From Lampris incognitus (Eukaryota > Chordata > Actinopteri > Lampriformes > Lampridae), in contig NC_079216.1 in assembly GCF_029633865.1 (NCBI RefSeq), forward strand, positions 22,774,947 to 22,838,946: DNA of 64,000 nt, written 5' to 3'. Shown here one piece after another: positions 23,089 to 35,024 of the stretch (the first letter of the stretch is position 1; each line of letters starts with the position of its first letter). Under the pieces are notes generated by a model. That model searched no databases. It was not told the DNA's origin and was given only the letters and a program-made list of their open reading frames with translations. The translations under genes and the position numbers were made by a program.

Positions 23089-26000
23089 ATGGACCCAGGC
23101 AAACCCAAGGAGCGGACGGTCCCTGTGACGCCCCAGAGCCCCGTCCCCCTAGAGGCAGTAGTAAGAAGTCACAGTTGCCAACTTGCCTCTCTCCGCTCAG
23201 AGCTTACTACTGCCTTCACCCGTGTCACCGGAGAGATCAGCGATCTTCAGTCCGGCTCCCAGGCCGCGACGAGCGCGTTAGATGCCCTCACCGCGCAGAT
23301 CGCTGCACTCTCCACAGCGGTCTCCAGGATGAGCGACCACCCTGCCCTGGCCTCGGTCTCTGCCCCCAGCTCGGCCTCCGGTTTCCCCGTTTCTGGTCCC
23401 GACGTTCCCCCTCCTCCGAGTCAACCCCCACTGGACCCCCGGTGCGAGCCTAACCTCCCCTGCCCCAAGGCCTTCGGTGGGGAGTTCGAGCTGTGCAGGG
23501 GTTTCCTTGCTCAGTGTGAGCTCCTGTTCAAACACCAGCCAGCTAGGTATAGGACAGGAGAGACCAAGGTAGCCCTTGTCATGTCCCTCCTCACCGGCAA
23601 AGCCCTCAGCTGGGCCATAGCGGCGGTTGGCCATACCGAGCAGCTCGCCTCGGACTATGGTGCCTTCCGCCGCGAGTTCAATCTGGTGTTCGACCACCCA
23701 GCTGACGGGCAGGACGCTGCCGGCCGCCTCCATTCCATCCAACAGGGAGCCAGGTCGGTGGCAGATTATTCCTTGGAGGTAAGGATACTCGCGGCAGACA
23801 GTGGGTGGGGTGACACTGCGCTCAAGAGCGCGTACAGGAGGGGGCTGAGCGAGCCCATCAAAGATCTCATCGTTCGGGACCGCCCTGCCTCCTTCAACGA
23901 GCTCGTCACCCTCGCCCTCCAGATGGACGAACGGCTGCGGGAGCGGCGCCAGGAACGCGCCCCGCGCGCTGGCCCCTCCCATAGACCAACCCCCGTCCGT
24001 CCTACCGGTGCCTTCCCTGGGTCAGCGTCCCGTGGGCTCTCTCCACCCTCACACTCCCCCTCGCAACCCTGGGTGGCTTCTGGATCCAGGCCGGAGGAGG
24101 AGCCCATGCAGTTGGGTCGGTCACGGCTCTCGCTGGAGGTTAGAGAGCAGAGGATGCATGGCCACCTCTGCCTCTACTGCGGGAGGTCGGGCCACTATAT
24201 CAAGGCCTGCCCGACTCGCCCAAAAAGACCCGGCTCAGTAGTGAGGGGTGTCCTAGTGAGCCTGACGACCCTTCCTCAGCCCCAGCCCAAGAAGGAGCAC
24301 AACCACCTTTTTCCGGTCACTCTCACCTGGGGTAACCACTCACTGTCTGTTGGTGCACTCCTGGATTCGGGGGCGGACGAGTGTTTGATGGACAACTCGC
24401 TGGCCCGGCAGGCCGGCATTCCACTCGTCCCCCTAGACACAGCCCGAGCCCTAGATGGTCGTTCACTTGGTAAGATCACACACAGCACTGCTTCCCTCAC
24501 TGTTTCGGGTAATCACGTGGAAGCTATCCGTTTCTTGGTTTTGCACGCCCCCACAGCGCCCCTGGTGTTAGGAAGACCGTGGTTGGAACGGCACGATCCC
24601 TACATCTCTTGGTCTACTGGGCGGATTTTGGGTTGGAGCGTTGCGTGTCATGCCAACTGCCTTCGCTCCGCCCACTCCCCGTCCAGCGGCCTCAGACCCG
24701 TGCCTCCTCCCACGGATCTCACTGGTGTTCCTTCCATTTATCACGATTTAGCCCCTGTATTTAGTAAAGACAGTGCACTTTCCCTCCCCCCTCACCGTCC
24801 CTATGATTGTGCCATGGATCTCTTTCCCGGGGCCGCCCTTCCCACCGGTCGGTTGTATAACCTCTCCGTCCCGGAGAAGGAGGCTATGCGCAATTATATC
24901 ACAGAGTCCCTGGCCTCAGGAATCATAAGGCCCTCGTCTTCCCCGGTGGCAGCGGGCTTCTTTTTTGTGGCAAAGAAGGAGGGCAGCCTGAGGCCTTGCA
25001 TAGATTATCGAATGCTAAATAATATCACGGTGAAAAATAAATATCCACTCCCCCTTATGAGTTCCACGTTCGAGCCACTCACTCACGCCACGGTGTTCAC
25101 GAAGCTGGACCTGCGCAGCGCGTACCACCTGGTGCGCATCCGGGAAGGGGATGAATGGAAGACGGCCTTCAACACCCACCTAGGGCATTTCGAGTACCTC
25201 GTTATGCCCTTCGGCCTCACCAACGCCCCGGCCGTCTTCCAGGCATTGGTCAACGACGTGCTCCGGGACATGCTGAACACGTTCGCGGTGGTGTACCTGG
25301 ATGACATCCTCGTGTTCTCCAGGACTGAGGAGGAACACCACCAGCATGTCCGCCTGGTCTTCCAACGGCTGCTGGAGAACAGGCTCTTCGTGAAAGCCGA
25401 GAAGTGCGTTTTCCACTCCGCCTCCGTGGAGTTCCTTGGCCACATCGTGGAGAAGGGGCTCGTCCGCACTGACCCCAGGAAGACCCGAGCGGTGGAGGAG
25501 TGGGCACGTCCCACCAACAGGACGCAACTCCAGCGCTTCCTGGGGTTTGCAAACTTCTACCGGCGCTTCATCAGGGGGTTCAGCCGTGTGGCCGCCCCCC
25601 TCACTGCACTCACCTCCAACCTCCGCCCCTTCTCCTGGACCTCGGAGGCAGAAGCCGCCTTCTTGGCCCTGAAGAGGCTGTTCACAACGGCTCCGGTGCT
25701 CGCCCACCCGGACCCGTGCAGGCAGTTCATCGTGGAGGTAGACGCATCGGACACGGGCATCGGAGCCGTCCTCTCCCAGCGGTCGGAGGAGGACCAGAAG
25801 ATCCACCCGTGCGCCTTCTTCTCCCGGCGTTTCAGTCCTGCGGAGAAGAATTATGACATCGGCAACAGGGAGTTGCTGGCCGTCCACGCCGCCCTAGAGG
25901 GACGGAGACACTGGCTGGAGGGAGCAGGGCAGCCGTTCATCGTATGGTCCGATCACAAGAACCTGACCTACGTACGGACGGCTAAGAGGCTCAACCCCAG

Positions 26001-26234
26001 GCAGGCGCGCTGGGCTCTCTTCTTCAGCCGGTTCGACTTCACCCTCACCTACTGCCCGGGCACCAAGAACGTCAGGGCAGACGCCCTCTCCCGTCTGTTT
26101 CCCGAGGGGTCCCCTGACGCCCCAGACACTATCCTTCCCCCGGCCCGGGTGGTGGGTGTCGTCACCTGGGCCATCGAATCAGTGGTGAGAAGGGCCCAGC
26201 GCGCCCAGGCAATGGACCTCGGAACCGGCTATTT
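23089..26234 (+). pseudogene. G3 Gag-Pol, first part (to RNase H)
   Basis: The ATG at 23089 opens a continuous Gag-Pol frame. Order: a coiled-coil-like Gag N-terminus ([11 protein letters not shown]...), the Gag core ([15 protein letters not shown]), a CCHC knuckle ([14 protein letters not shown]), protease ([12 protein letters not shown]), RT with YLDD at 25294-25305, and RNase H ([14 protein letters not shown], then WSDHKNLTY and ADALSRLF). About 1,040 residues are intact. The frame then shifts between about 26195 and 26235, so integrase continues in another frame. Confidence 0.88.
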
Positions 26235-27779
26235 GTGCCTCCCTCTGTCCGGCCCCAGGTGCTGGAGTGGGGCCACTCCAGCCATCTTGCCTGCCACCCC
26301 GGTGTCTACCGAACGGCGGCCTTCATCCGCAGGGGTTTCTGGTGGCCCACCATGGAGGCAGACACCAGAGAGTTCGTGGCAGCCTGTACCACCTGCGCCC
26401 GCAGCAAGGCTCTCCATCGCCCTCCAGCAGGTCTCCTGCGCCCCCTTCCTGTCCCCGGCCGACCTTGGTCCCACATTGCCTTGGACTTTGTAACTGGCCT
26501 CCCCGTGTCCCAAGGCAATGACACCATTCTGACCATTGTCGACCGGTTTTCCAGGGCCGTCCACTTTGTTGCCCTCACCAAACTCCCCTCTGCGGCCGAG
26601 ACGGCGGACCTTCTCGTCTCCCACGTCGTCCGACCCCATGCGATTCCCCTGGACATTGTCTCTGACCGTGGTCCCCAGTTCACTTCGAAGGTATGGCAAG
26701 CCTTCTGTAAGGGGATTGGGGCCACGGTCAGCCTCTCCTCCGGGTATCACCCCCAGACCAATGGGCAGGCAGAGCGGGCCAATCAAGCCCTGGAGGCGGC
26801 TTTGCGTTGCGTTACCACCAGCAACCCCGCCTCCTGGAGCAAGTACCTGCCCTGGGTGGAGTACTCTCTCAACTCCATGGAGAGTTCGGCTACCGGTTTG
26901 TCCCCCTTCGAGTGTTCCCTTGGCTATCAACCCCCTCTGTTCCCCCATCAGGAGTTGGGGGTGGCGGTCCCGTCCACGAGGGCCCATCTCCGCCGATGTC
27001 GGCGCGTTTGGAAGACCGCCCGGGCCGCTATGTTGCGAGCTACAGAGCGGGCCCGGCGCAGCGCCAACCGGCGGAGAGTGCCGGCCCCAGCTTATCGACC
27101 TGGCCAGAGGGTATGGCTCCTGGCCCGGGACCTGCCCCTCCCTACCCTCAACCAGAAGCTGGCTCCCCGCTACGTTGGTCCCTACACCATCGACCGCATC
27201 GTCAACCCTTCGGCGGTGCGTCTCCATCTCCCTACCTCACTCAAGATCCATCCCGTCTTCCATGTCTCGCGCCTCAAACCGGTAGCCACCAGCCCCCTGT
27301 CTCCCCCTGTCCAAGCTCCTCCACCCCCCAGGGTCCTCGACGGTGGTGACATGGTCTGGGATGTCGACCAGCTGCTCGCCGTACGCCGCCGGGGGCGTGG
27401 GTACCAATACCTGGTGGACTGGGTTGGCTATGGGCCCGAGGACCGCAGCTGGGTTCCCCGGTCCTACCTGGCCGACCCCGCACTCCTGGAGGAGTTCTAT
27501 CGGGCCCACCCCAACGCCACCGGACGGTCGCCCGGTGTCTCCCGTAGGAGGGGGGGTCCTGTTGTGGTTACACCGCCCCGAGCTGCCTCCCCGGCACGTT
27601 CAAGCCACTCCCCCAGCTCGGACGTGCCGGAAACATCCGAGCGCTCGGCTCGCACTCTGAGGAGACGAGCGCTGCACTGCACCAGGTGTTTGCCATCATC
27701 CATCAGGCACACCTGTGGCAATCAGGCAGCCTTCTACAAGAAGCCTCCCAGAACGTCTCTCAGTGCTTCGACGTACTGA
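26235..27779 (+). pseudogene. G3 integrase with chromodomain
   Basis: The HHCC finger ([14 protein letters not shown] ... CTTCARSK) is followed by the DDE core ([33 protein letters not shown]) and a GPY/F-type block ([13 protein letters not shown]). A chromodomain at about 27330-27510 reads [19 protein letters not shown]. In chromoviruses the chromodomain guides integration through modified histones. The frame runs into the 3' LTR before stopping. It is intact from 26235 but cut off from gag-pol by the upstream frameshift. Confidence 0.9.
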
Positions 27780-28321
27780 ACCCTGCGGTGAAGTTCTGAC
27801 AAGCCCTCCAGCATTCCTTGCATTCTGTTTATTCCCCAGTGTCTTATCTTCGTGTCTCTGTTTCCTCCCAAGACTCTCCCTCCGCGATTTCCACGGCTCC
27901 CTCGTCCCCAGCGACCGTCACGTTTCTCTCCGGACCTCTCCTGCGATCTCCCCCCTTGTCCCTCTATCTGGACCCCTCCTTTCGGACTCGACTTCCCGGA
28001 TCTCGGACCTGGACTTTCTCAGACAACCTCTCTTGGATCACGGACTGGACTTTCTCGCCAGGTGCACGCACATTTTTTCAACACCTCCTGGTCATTTACA
28101 TACCGCACCACACATTGGCTAAAAACACTCACACATAGTTACACGCAAACCACGGGACACCACACATAGTTTATTCACACATCCCACTAACAGAACGCCT
28201 TTTTTTCACCATACATTTCCCTCCCACAATAAAACCTCCCTTTGTAGATTTTGAAGTCATCTCGTGTCTGTCTGTCTTGGGTTTCGCCACACGGGTCAGG
28301 TTCTGGTGCGCGAGCATAACA
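27560..28321 (+). repeat. G3 3' LTR
   Basis: Starts TGTTGTGGTTACACC just after the purine run GTAGGAGGGGGGG and ends GAGCATAACA. An AATAAAA polyadenylation signal lies at 28228-28234. Confidence 0.85.
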
Positions 28322-29345
28322 GCAGGCCTGATAATCATTTCCTCAGCAAATGTTCCTTTCTGCCCCCCCAAGATAAAATGTACATGGCAAAGTCGCGCCA
28401 GGTTTTGGGAGAGCAGGTCGAGACTGATGATGAGGTAGAGGAGTGCGTTAGTGGGGAGCCAGCGCCATCTAATGGTGTGAAACGTGTACTTATCAAACAG
28501 TCCCCTTACCTCGATGCCTTCCATTGACACTGCCCTGTGCGTCTCACCGTTGATAGTGGGGCAATAGGCAACATGATGAGGGCCTCATGCGCAACCAGGC
28601 TGGGCGTCACCATCACAGGAATTATGTAGTCCGCATTCCAAGCAGATGGCTCGTCCCTTGTGAAAGTATTGGGAGAGACACGGACACACTTCCAGAGAGA
28701 TGGCCATGACCTCTATTTTGAGGGCCTTGTTGAGAATCTCGAATCTGACATCCTGGCTTGAATTCCCTTTATGGAAAAGAATGGCGTCTCCATCAGACCA
28801 GCCAAACACCAAATCTGCTTGGGCGAGGATATATACCGCTACGGCACCCTCCAAACACCGATGGACAGGCATGCCATACGGCACGTGCTCCGCGCTCCGG
28901 ATAAATCTACTGTGTGGCCAGGGGAGTACATCGAGCTTGAGCTGCCTCCTGAGTTGTGCAATGTGGACAGTGAGCTGGCTGTTGAACCACACGTCGCTGT
29001 CTCATGTGACCAGTCTGACACACAGCAGTGGCCTGCCCCAACTTTGCTACAGGGTGTGTCCGGGAAGATCCGTGTCCCAAATCTCACTGGCGAGCCGCGG
29101 CTGGTCCAGAAAAGCCACCACCTATGCTGTGTCCGCGCCACATATGTCCCGTCACCATGTCAGCCTTGTCCTCTGACCTTGTCGCTCTGGACCCAGATAA
29201 CATCATGCCTGCTGACATCAGAGATGAGTTCCGCGCCCTGCATAGAGAATTTGATGTAGTGTTTGATTCCTACTTTGAAGGATATAACGGCGCTGTGGGT
29301 CCGTTCCAGGCCAGGGTCTACATGGGACCTGTCCTACCTCTGCCC
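28322..29345 (+). pseudogene. R4 protease region
   Basis: RLTVDSGAIGNMMRASCATR (about 28537-28596) is an aspartic protease active site with DSGA. It is followed by ADGSSLVKVLGETRTHFQRD, a typical protease continuation, then GIPFMEKNGV-like and RPAKHQICLGEDIY blocks. The start of the pre-RT linker follows (DIRDEFRALHREFDVVF, then YNGAVGPFQARV) and ends MGPVLPLP at about 29345. Several stops (28526, 28627, 28760) break it. Confidence 0.65.
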
Positions 29346-30276
29346 TTCACCAACAGGTCGGCCTGGCTTGCCATACAGGCAGAGTGCTCCGACCTCAGAC
29401 GGAGTCTCATTGACGACGAGCGCAGAGACACTCTCAGGGACGCTTTAACCCGCTTATGTGTGGGTCTGTGCCCTCTCAACGGCCTCTTTGCTGTGATCAG
29501 GACGGACCCTGCCCCTGGTTTTGCTGCATTGGCAGCGGATGGGGCCCTCGCTATGCACAGACTAGTTGTTGAGGTGGGCAACGCCAAGAATGTCAATAAC
29601 AACCCAGTGGTGGAGAAGGCTGTTCAAGAGATTCAGGGGGAGATTCTTCGTCCCGAGTCTAAGGGCTGTTACTCCCCTGTTACTCTCTGTCGCTACGGCC
29701 AACCTGAACAGTCGTGTTAGGTCGCGTGGATTGTCTGCCCGTGAAATGCTGCTTCAGCGTGACCAGTTCTCCCATAGGCAGTTGCCTGTGGTCGACCAGG
29801 ACCTTATCTTGAAACAACACTCGGAGCGTGTCACCAACCATCCGTACAGCATGAAGTCAAAGGTGCCCTCTGGTCGTGTGGCCGTGCCTCCCGCCATTCG
29901 ACCTGGTGAACTGATGTACCGGTATGGTGACCGGAATAAGTCAAAGGCCCGCGACAGGTACCTCGTTACGAGCGTGGATGGTTCATGGTGCAATATCCAG
30001 AAGTTCACGGGGTCTCAACTCCGTCGCACCTCCTACAGGGTCAGGCTGGGTGACTGCTACAAAGTGGAAGGTCCCTCTACAGCCTCTGAACCCCTCGCGG
30101 ACGATTTCGCGTCTGATGAGGACTTGGACAACCCTGCCCCGCACTGCCCTGACATACCGCCAGCCATTGCCGAGCCCCCACCTGCACCTTGCCTGCCTTG
30201 TGATAACGATATGAGGCTGGGGGATGAGACTGTGCCTCCCGTCGAGGTCGAGCCTGGAGGGAGCTCCCCTGGCTAG
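29346..30276 (+). pseudogene. R4 integrase region, joined to protease by deletion
   Basis: FTNRSAWLAIQAECSDLRRS immediately follows the pre-RT linker, so RT and RNase H are gone. Then come the integrase core end (LFAVIRTDPAPGFAAL, VEVGNAKNVNNNPVVEKAVQ) and, in another frame, ATANLNSRVRSRGLSAREML, RDRYLVTSVDGSWCNIQKFT and an acidic, Pro-rich tail ending at the TAG 30274-30276. This resembles the C-terminal integrase of a fish retroelement family I recognise only by its sequence style; the family name is not certain. Confidence 0.65.
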
Positions 30277-30640
30277 TGTGTGCCTGCTCTTGCACCTGAT
30301 GCTGCACCTCGACGCTCGGAGCGTCGCCGGCGCTTGCCGCGGCATTTAGAGGACTTGGAACTTCAGGCCAGTTGGTTGCGTGTACTGGCGATAATGTTTT
30401 GTCTTACCTTACAGGTCTAGTTATATAGCCTGAGCTGTGATGTTGCCTGGTGTTCTGTGGTGTTATTGTTGTACTGTGTAAAGGGGGGGGGTCTTTCTTT
30501 TGGAAAAAAAAAGGGGTGACGCCTGTATTGGTTGTGGTTGCTATAGTTACCAAGCCTCCCCTCCGGTCTGCCTACGTTGCAGTCTCGGTTGTTCTTCCTG
30601 TGTTAACTAAATGGCCGCTGCCGCACGTTACCATCTGCTT

Positions 30641-32316
30641 TGTGTGATTCATTGATGTCGTCTCTCATTACTGGCGCATGGACGAGGAATCCAAGAAATA
30701 CTTGACAGTGAATACTCACCGAGGGTTGTTCACGTACAATAGACTTCCTTTTGGGGTGGCGTCCGCACCAGCCATTTTCCAAAGGACAATGGAGAGTTTG
30801 TTACGTAGCAGTATATCTAGATGACATCTTAGTCAGTGGCGTCGACGAAGCTGATCACCTGAGAAATCTGGACGCTGTGCTGACTAGGTTGAGAGAGGCT
30901 GGGTTGCGTTTGAGGAGTAGCAAATGCACCTTCATGCAAGGGGAGGTTGAGTATCTGGGAAACAGAGTGGACGCGCAGCGGCTCCACCCGGTCAAGAAAA
31001 AGTAAAAGCCATCCTGAAAGCTCCGACCCCCACAAACGTCACAGAACTCAAGTCTTATTTAGGTTTACTAAATTACTACAACAAATTCCTTCCAAACCTG
31101 GCAACCCTGCTCGCCCCTCTCCACGAACTTTTGAGACAAGATGTGCGCTGGACGTGGAAAAAGCAGCAAGATGAAGCTTTTCAAAAATCAAAGGACTTGC
31201 TCAACTCAAAAGCAGTGCTGGTGCATTACAGTGCAGACCGAGACGTGATCCTGTCCTGTGATGCCTCGCCTTACGGCGTGGGCGCTGTGCTATCCCAGCG
31301 GATGGAGGTTGGATGTGAGCGACCCGTGGGGTTCATGTCTCGCACACTTTTCCCAGCGGAAAAAGGATACTCGCAACTCGACAAAGAAGGCTTAGCTGTC
31401 ATCTTCGGCATCCAGAAGTTCCGTAAGTACTTGTATGGAAGAGCTTTCACCATCTATACAGATCACAAACCGCTAATCTACCTGTTCAACGAGAAGAAAG
31501 CTATTCCACAAATGGGTTCACCGAGATGGGCTGTGTACCTGAGTGCGTATGAATACAAAATGCTCTACAAGCCAGGAAAACAACACGCCAATGCGGGCGC
31601 GTTCAGCAGACTGCCAGTGCCGGAGACAGGACAGGAGGGTGACACCACGGAACACGTCTTAATGATGGATCTACTGGATGACACACTCCTGAACACTAAC
31701 CAGATCAAGCGCTGGACAGCTAAGGATGTCACACTATCCCGAGTTCACGAGTACGTCCTGAAAGGATGGCCTGCCGAGACAGAGACTCGCCTCAAGCTGT
31801 ATCATCAGAGGAGAAGGGAGTTGAGTGTGAGATGGTTGTGTGCTCTGGGGAGCGAGAGTAATCATACCGACCAAAGGCAGAGACACCATACTGAAGATAC
31901 TACACCAGACACACGCAGGGATGACGAGAATGAAGGGGCTCGCCAGATCGTATGTGTGGTGGCCTGGTATGGATCAGGATGTGGAGAAGGAGTTTAAGTC
32001 ATGTGAGGAGTGTCAAACACACCAGAAGGCACCACCCGCCGCACCGTTACACCCCTGGGAGTGGCCGGAGGAGCCTTGGTCCAGGATTCATGTGGACTAC
32101 GCAGGACCTTTCATGGGAGAAATGTTCCTACTGATCGTGGACGCACATTCAAAGTGGATGGACATCTCCCCCGTGAAATCAGCCACATCACAAGCGACAA
32201 TCGAGAAACTACGTCAGAGCTTCAGTGTCTTTGGACTACCAAAAATTCTAGTTTCAGATAATGGAACCTGTTTCACGAGCGCAGAGTTTGAGTTTTTCAT
32301 GAAACCGAATGGAATA
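30641..32316 (+). pseudogene. G1 RT, RNase H and integrase (middle part)
   Basis: Resumes the RT at HYWRMDEESKKYLTVNTHRG and LPFGVASAPAIFQRTME, then, after a small deletion, YLDD at 30814-30825. An A-run changes the frame at about 31000. RNase H follows (LSCDASPYGVGAVLSQ, YTDHKPLIYLF, and NAGAFSRLP in place of the usual ADALSRLP), then integrase from 31840 (HAGMTRMKGLARSYVWWPGM ... CEECQTH, VDYAGPF, VSDNGTCFTSAEF). The sequence is cut at 32316 by G4, exactly inside the codon series that continues at 40605. Confidence 0.88.
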
Positions 32317-33035
32317 TGTAACCAGGTTAAAATTAATGTTTTTATTTTATTTTGTTTGAGTATGAAATATCACCAAATCCTGTCTGTGTGCTGTTATTTG
32401 TGTTTACTACATTTTATTTTATGTCATTATTTACTTTTATGTGTTTTACAACGACCGTCATATACGTGTACTGTCGTTTTAAGAGAGAGGTCTTATGGGT
32501 ACACGGAAGACGGAACGCGGGAGAGGCCATTTTTGTTTTGTGGGAGGAGTCTCAAGCAGCAATCGAGCCGAGCCACGCGTGTTTCTTACCGTGGGACAGT
32601 TTTGCGGGTTGAGGAGAACGTAACCTTGAGTATCCCTGTAAGAAGATACTGCAAGCTGTGGGATAAAATACTTGTTTATCCTTTCTTACATCGGAGTCCC
32701 GTGGACGGTTTCTACTTCTAACGCACACGAGTGGAGTCCGGGCAGTGGTTGAACTTCGACCCCCACGTCCGTAAGAAACACCGCTCCCGCTGGAGGACTG
32801 GACGGTTGTCGAAGGGTTTGAAACCAAAATAAATGGCAAGGTGAGCCAAATAGAGTCCTGTGTGTCCCCCCTCCTTCCTTGATTATGATGATGATGATGA
32901 TGATGAGAGACTGAGGGCCCCCCATAACACCTGGGACCCCACCGAAAATAGAACACAACGCAGAGCTGATGATGGAAGTGACGGGCGTGCAGCAGGCTGA
33001 CCAGCAGAGAACAGCATAGGACTGCCCCCGTTACA
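32317..33035 (+). repeat. G4 5' LTR
   Basis: TGTAACCAGG ... CCGTTACA. An AATAAA lies at 32828-32833, and a short (TGA)n tract at 32885-32906 may vary in length between copies. Confidence 0.95.
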
Positions 33036-33036
33036 T

Positions 33037-33054
33037 TGGTGCCGTGACCCTCCT
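33037..33054 (+). promoter_or_regulatory. G4 primer-binding site, tRNA-His-like
   Basis: TGGTGCCGTGACCCTCCT begins one base after the LTR. Its first 12 bases match the complement of the tRNA-His 3' end; the rest diverges, so the primer assignment is tentative. Confidence 0.6.
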
Positions 33055-33488
33055 GGATTCTGAGAGTGACATCAGTTGCTCGCCGCGGGAGGCTGCTGTC
33101 GTCATCAAGCCCCAGACGTCCTCAGGTATTTCTATAGACTGTACACTCATGTTACAGTGGACTGGAGTTGAGCTGTGTGGACACTGAACAGTCATAGCTG
33201 TGGTTACCATGGACTGGGCTTGTGAACAGGACATTTGTATATACTGAAGGAAGAAAAACACACGAAAAAAAAAAGGTTAATGTTGATGTGATTGAAGGAC
33301 TCGTGTGAATAATCTATTGATCTAAACTACTGGATATGTGCATATGTGATTAATCTATTGGTGAATTTGTTGATTGTGTGTGATTGTTTCAATCTCTTAG
33401 TGATTTCTAGATTCAATTATTTAAATGAATTGAGCTTTTCACTTTTTTATTTTATTTTTTATTTTATCTGAGTGTTAGAGGTAGGAAC

Positions 33489-35024
33489 ATGGCAGAGGGT
33501 GGTTCGTACGTAGGTGGGGGTAACATTGCTGATCAGGATCTTTTGGATCGCCAGTGTGCTATGGAGAGGGGGTACCAGTTAGATGTGGGTGGGGGTTTAC
33601 GGCTAGGTGTAGGTAGGAGTTTCGGGCAGCTCTTAGAGGGCGGGGAACCAGACACCAGAGCACCAGGACCTAGAGACCCGACCACATTTGGCACTCCTCA
33701 GTTCACCTCCACACGCTACGTAGAATGGGCCAGGCCAGTTATCAGCGAAGGGGCTGTGCTGGGTAACAGCGAGCAGCCAGTGGGTGAGTTAGCCATGCTC
33801 ATTACTCGGTTAGCAGAGAAGATAGGAGAGTCAATCACTGCTAAGCTGCAGGAAACACAAATGCTTAGAAACACACACACAGACAGTGCTAGGTCTGCTG
33901 AACCGTGTTCGGAGACAGCTCCTAGTGTTAGAGTAGTAATGCAGACAGACGCTAGGGAGCCTCCTATTTTCAGGGGCGATAGCTCTGATAAGTTTACAGT
34001 TCATGAGTGGGAGAGCCTTATGACTTTGTATTTGAGGAAGCGAGCCATTCCAGTTAGTGAGCAGTCACATGAGATTCTAGCTAAGCTTATGGGGAAAGCA
34101 GGGGACGTGGTGAGGATAAAGCTGCGCAACACATCTGTCGACCACATAGCGAACCCCCACATTATTTTTGATGTACTGAAGCAACACTTTAGTGACTTCA
34201 CATACTCGAGCATGCCCCTGGCGGACTTTTACAGTACGCTGCCCAAGCCAGGTGAGGACGCTATGGAGTATTGGATTAGGCTTAATAAGACAGTGGAGGT
34301 GGCTGACGAATGCTTGAAGTGGCAGGGCCGTAGTATTGAAGAGCCAAGCCACGAGGTAAGCATGATGTTTATCAAACACTGTCCAGATCAGTCTCTTGCC
34401 AATGTTTTTAAGTTCAAGTCCGCAGGGAAATGGTCTGCTAGCGAGATCCAGGAGAGGCTTGATGAGCACATGCTGGAGAGGAAGTCCCGTGTTGCTGCAG
34501 GTGGACAACGTGAAGCAGGCGCGGTAGAGCGTAGGTTCCATTCACAGGTTCATGTCCCTGTAGTCGACATGGCTCCCGACTTGAACACGACCGTGCCGGT
34601 GGTGCTATCTCCCGTCCCGGCTCATGCGTCATCTCCTATACCATTTTGTGCAAGGTCTCCTACACCGTCTCCTGCACCTGTCTCTGGCGGTGATGATTAT
34701 ATGAGGAGTTTGGTGAGCTTGCTAGACCGTTTGGTCAAAATGCAGACTCAGGTTCCAGTTAGCGCTGCAGTCCGGACACCGACGCAGACTCAACCGCCAG
34801 CTAGCGCCGCAGGGCAGGTGTCAGACGCACCGCAGAGGTTGTGCAGGGTTTGTAAGTCTCCGGATCACTCCACATTTTCCCACTGCAGCCGGGAGAACCG
34901 ATGTATAAACTGTTTGTCTCCTGGTCATTGGAAGAGGGACTGTCCTCACCCTCAGCCGCCCAACCAGCTCCGTTCTCAGCCTGGTGGAAGAGCTGGTCGT
35001 CAGTCTCGTCCGTTAAACTACTAA
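33489..35024 (+). CDS. G4 Gag
   Basis: 511 residues from the ATG at 33489. It has a Gly-rich N-terminus, a Gag core (residues about 155-335: FRGDSSDKFTVHEWESLMTL, YWIRLNKTVEVADECLKW), a Pro/Ser/Gln-rich linker, and a C-terminal double Cys cluster (CRVCKSPDHSTFSHC, then CINCLSPGHWKRDC, the second a true CCHC knuckle). The nucleocapsid ends in a basic tail and TAA at 35022. Uninterrupted. Confidence 0.93.
   Translation: MAEGGSYVGGGNIADQDLLDRQCAMERGYQLDVGGGLRLGVGRSFGQLLEGGEPDTRAPGPRDPTTFGTPQFTSTRYVEWARPVISEGAVLGNSEQPVGELAMLITRLAEKIGESITAKLQETQMLRNTHTDSARSAEPCSETAPSVRVVMQTDAREPPIFRGDSSDKFTVHEWESLMTLYLRKRAIPVSEQSHEILAKLMGKAGDVVRIKLRNTSVDHIANPHIIFDVLKQHFSDFTYSSMPLADFYSTLPKPGEDAMEYWIRLNKTVEVADECLKWQGRSIEEPSHEVSMMFIKHCPDQSLANVFKFKSAGKWSASEIQERLDEHMLERKSRVAAGGQREAGAVERRFHSQVHVPVVDMAPDLNTTVPVVLSPVPAHASSPIPFCARSPTPSPAPVSGGDDYMRSLVSLLDRLVKMQTQVPVSAAVRTPTQTQPPASAAGQVSDAPQRLCRVCKSPDHSTFSHCSRENRCINCLSPGHWKRDCPHPQPPNQLRSQPGGRAGRQSRPLNY

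Larger units (their letters stand above)
22625..28321 (+). mobile_element. Chromovirus (Gypsy) G3 with truncated 5' LTR
   Basis: The 3' LTR is 762 bp (27560-28321, TGTTGTGG...GCATAACA), but the 5' copy keeps only its last 448 bp (22625-23072). The missing 5' third and the missing 5' half of R4 fit one deletion joining G1 to the LTR interior. Gag-pol is a single frame with one frameshift near 26200-26235. A C-terminal chromodomain places it with the Sushi-type chromoviruses. Confidence 0.9.
28322..30640 (+). mobile_element. LTR retroelement R4, internally deleted, host of G3
   Basis: A different family from the others. It keeps a retropepsin-like region and an integrase C-terminal half but has no RT or RNase H. 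Left of 28322 its sequence is interrupted by G3, and no R4 sequence survives left of G3. Purine runs near 30482-30517 precede TGACGCCTG, a possible 3' LTR start; the right limit against G1 (about 30640) is approximate. Confidence 0.65.

Noticed and set aside
22812..23453. 213-codon ORF overlapping the G3 LTR and gag
   Set aside because: Out-of-frame reading of the LTR and gag start; also partly repeated in the 3' LTR.
26229..27227. 332-codon minus-strand ORF
   Set aside because: Antisense shadow of the G3 integrase.
32552..32956. 134-codon minus-strand ORF, repeated near 40121-40627
   Set aside because: Lies inside the G4 LTR in both copies; antisense of non-coding LTR with a (TGA)n tract.
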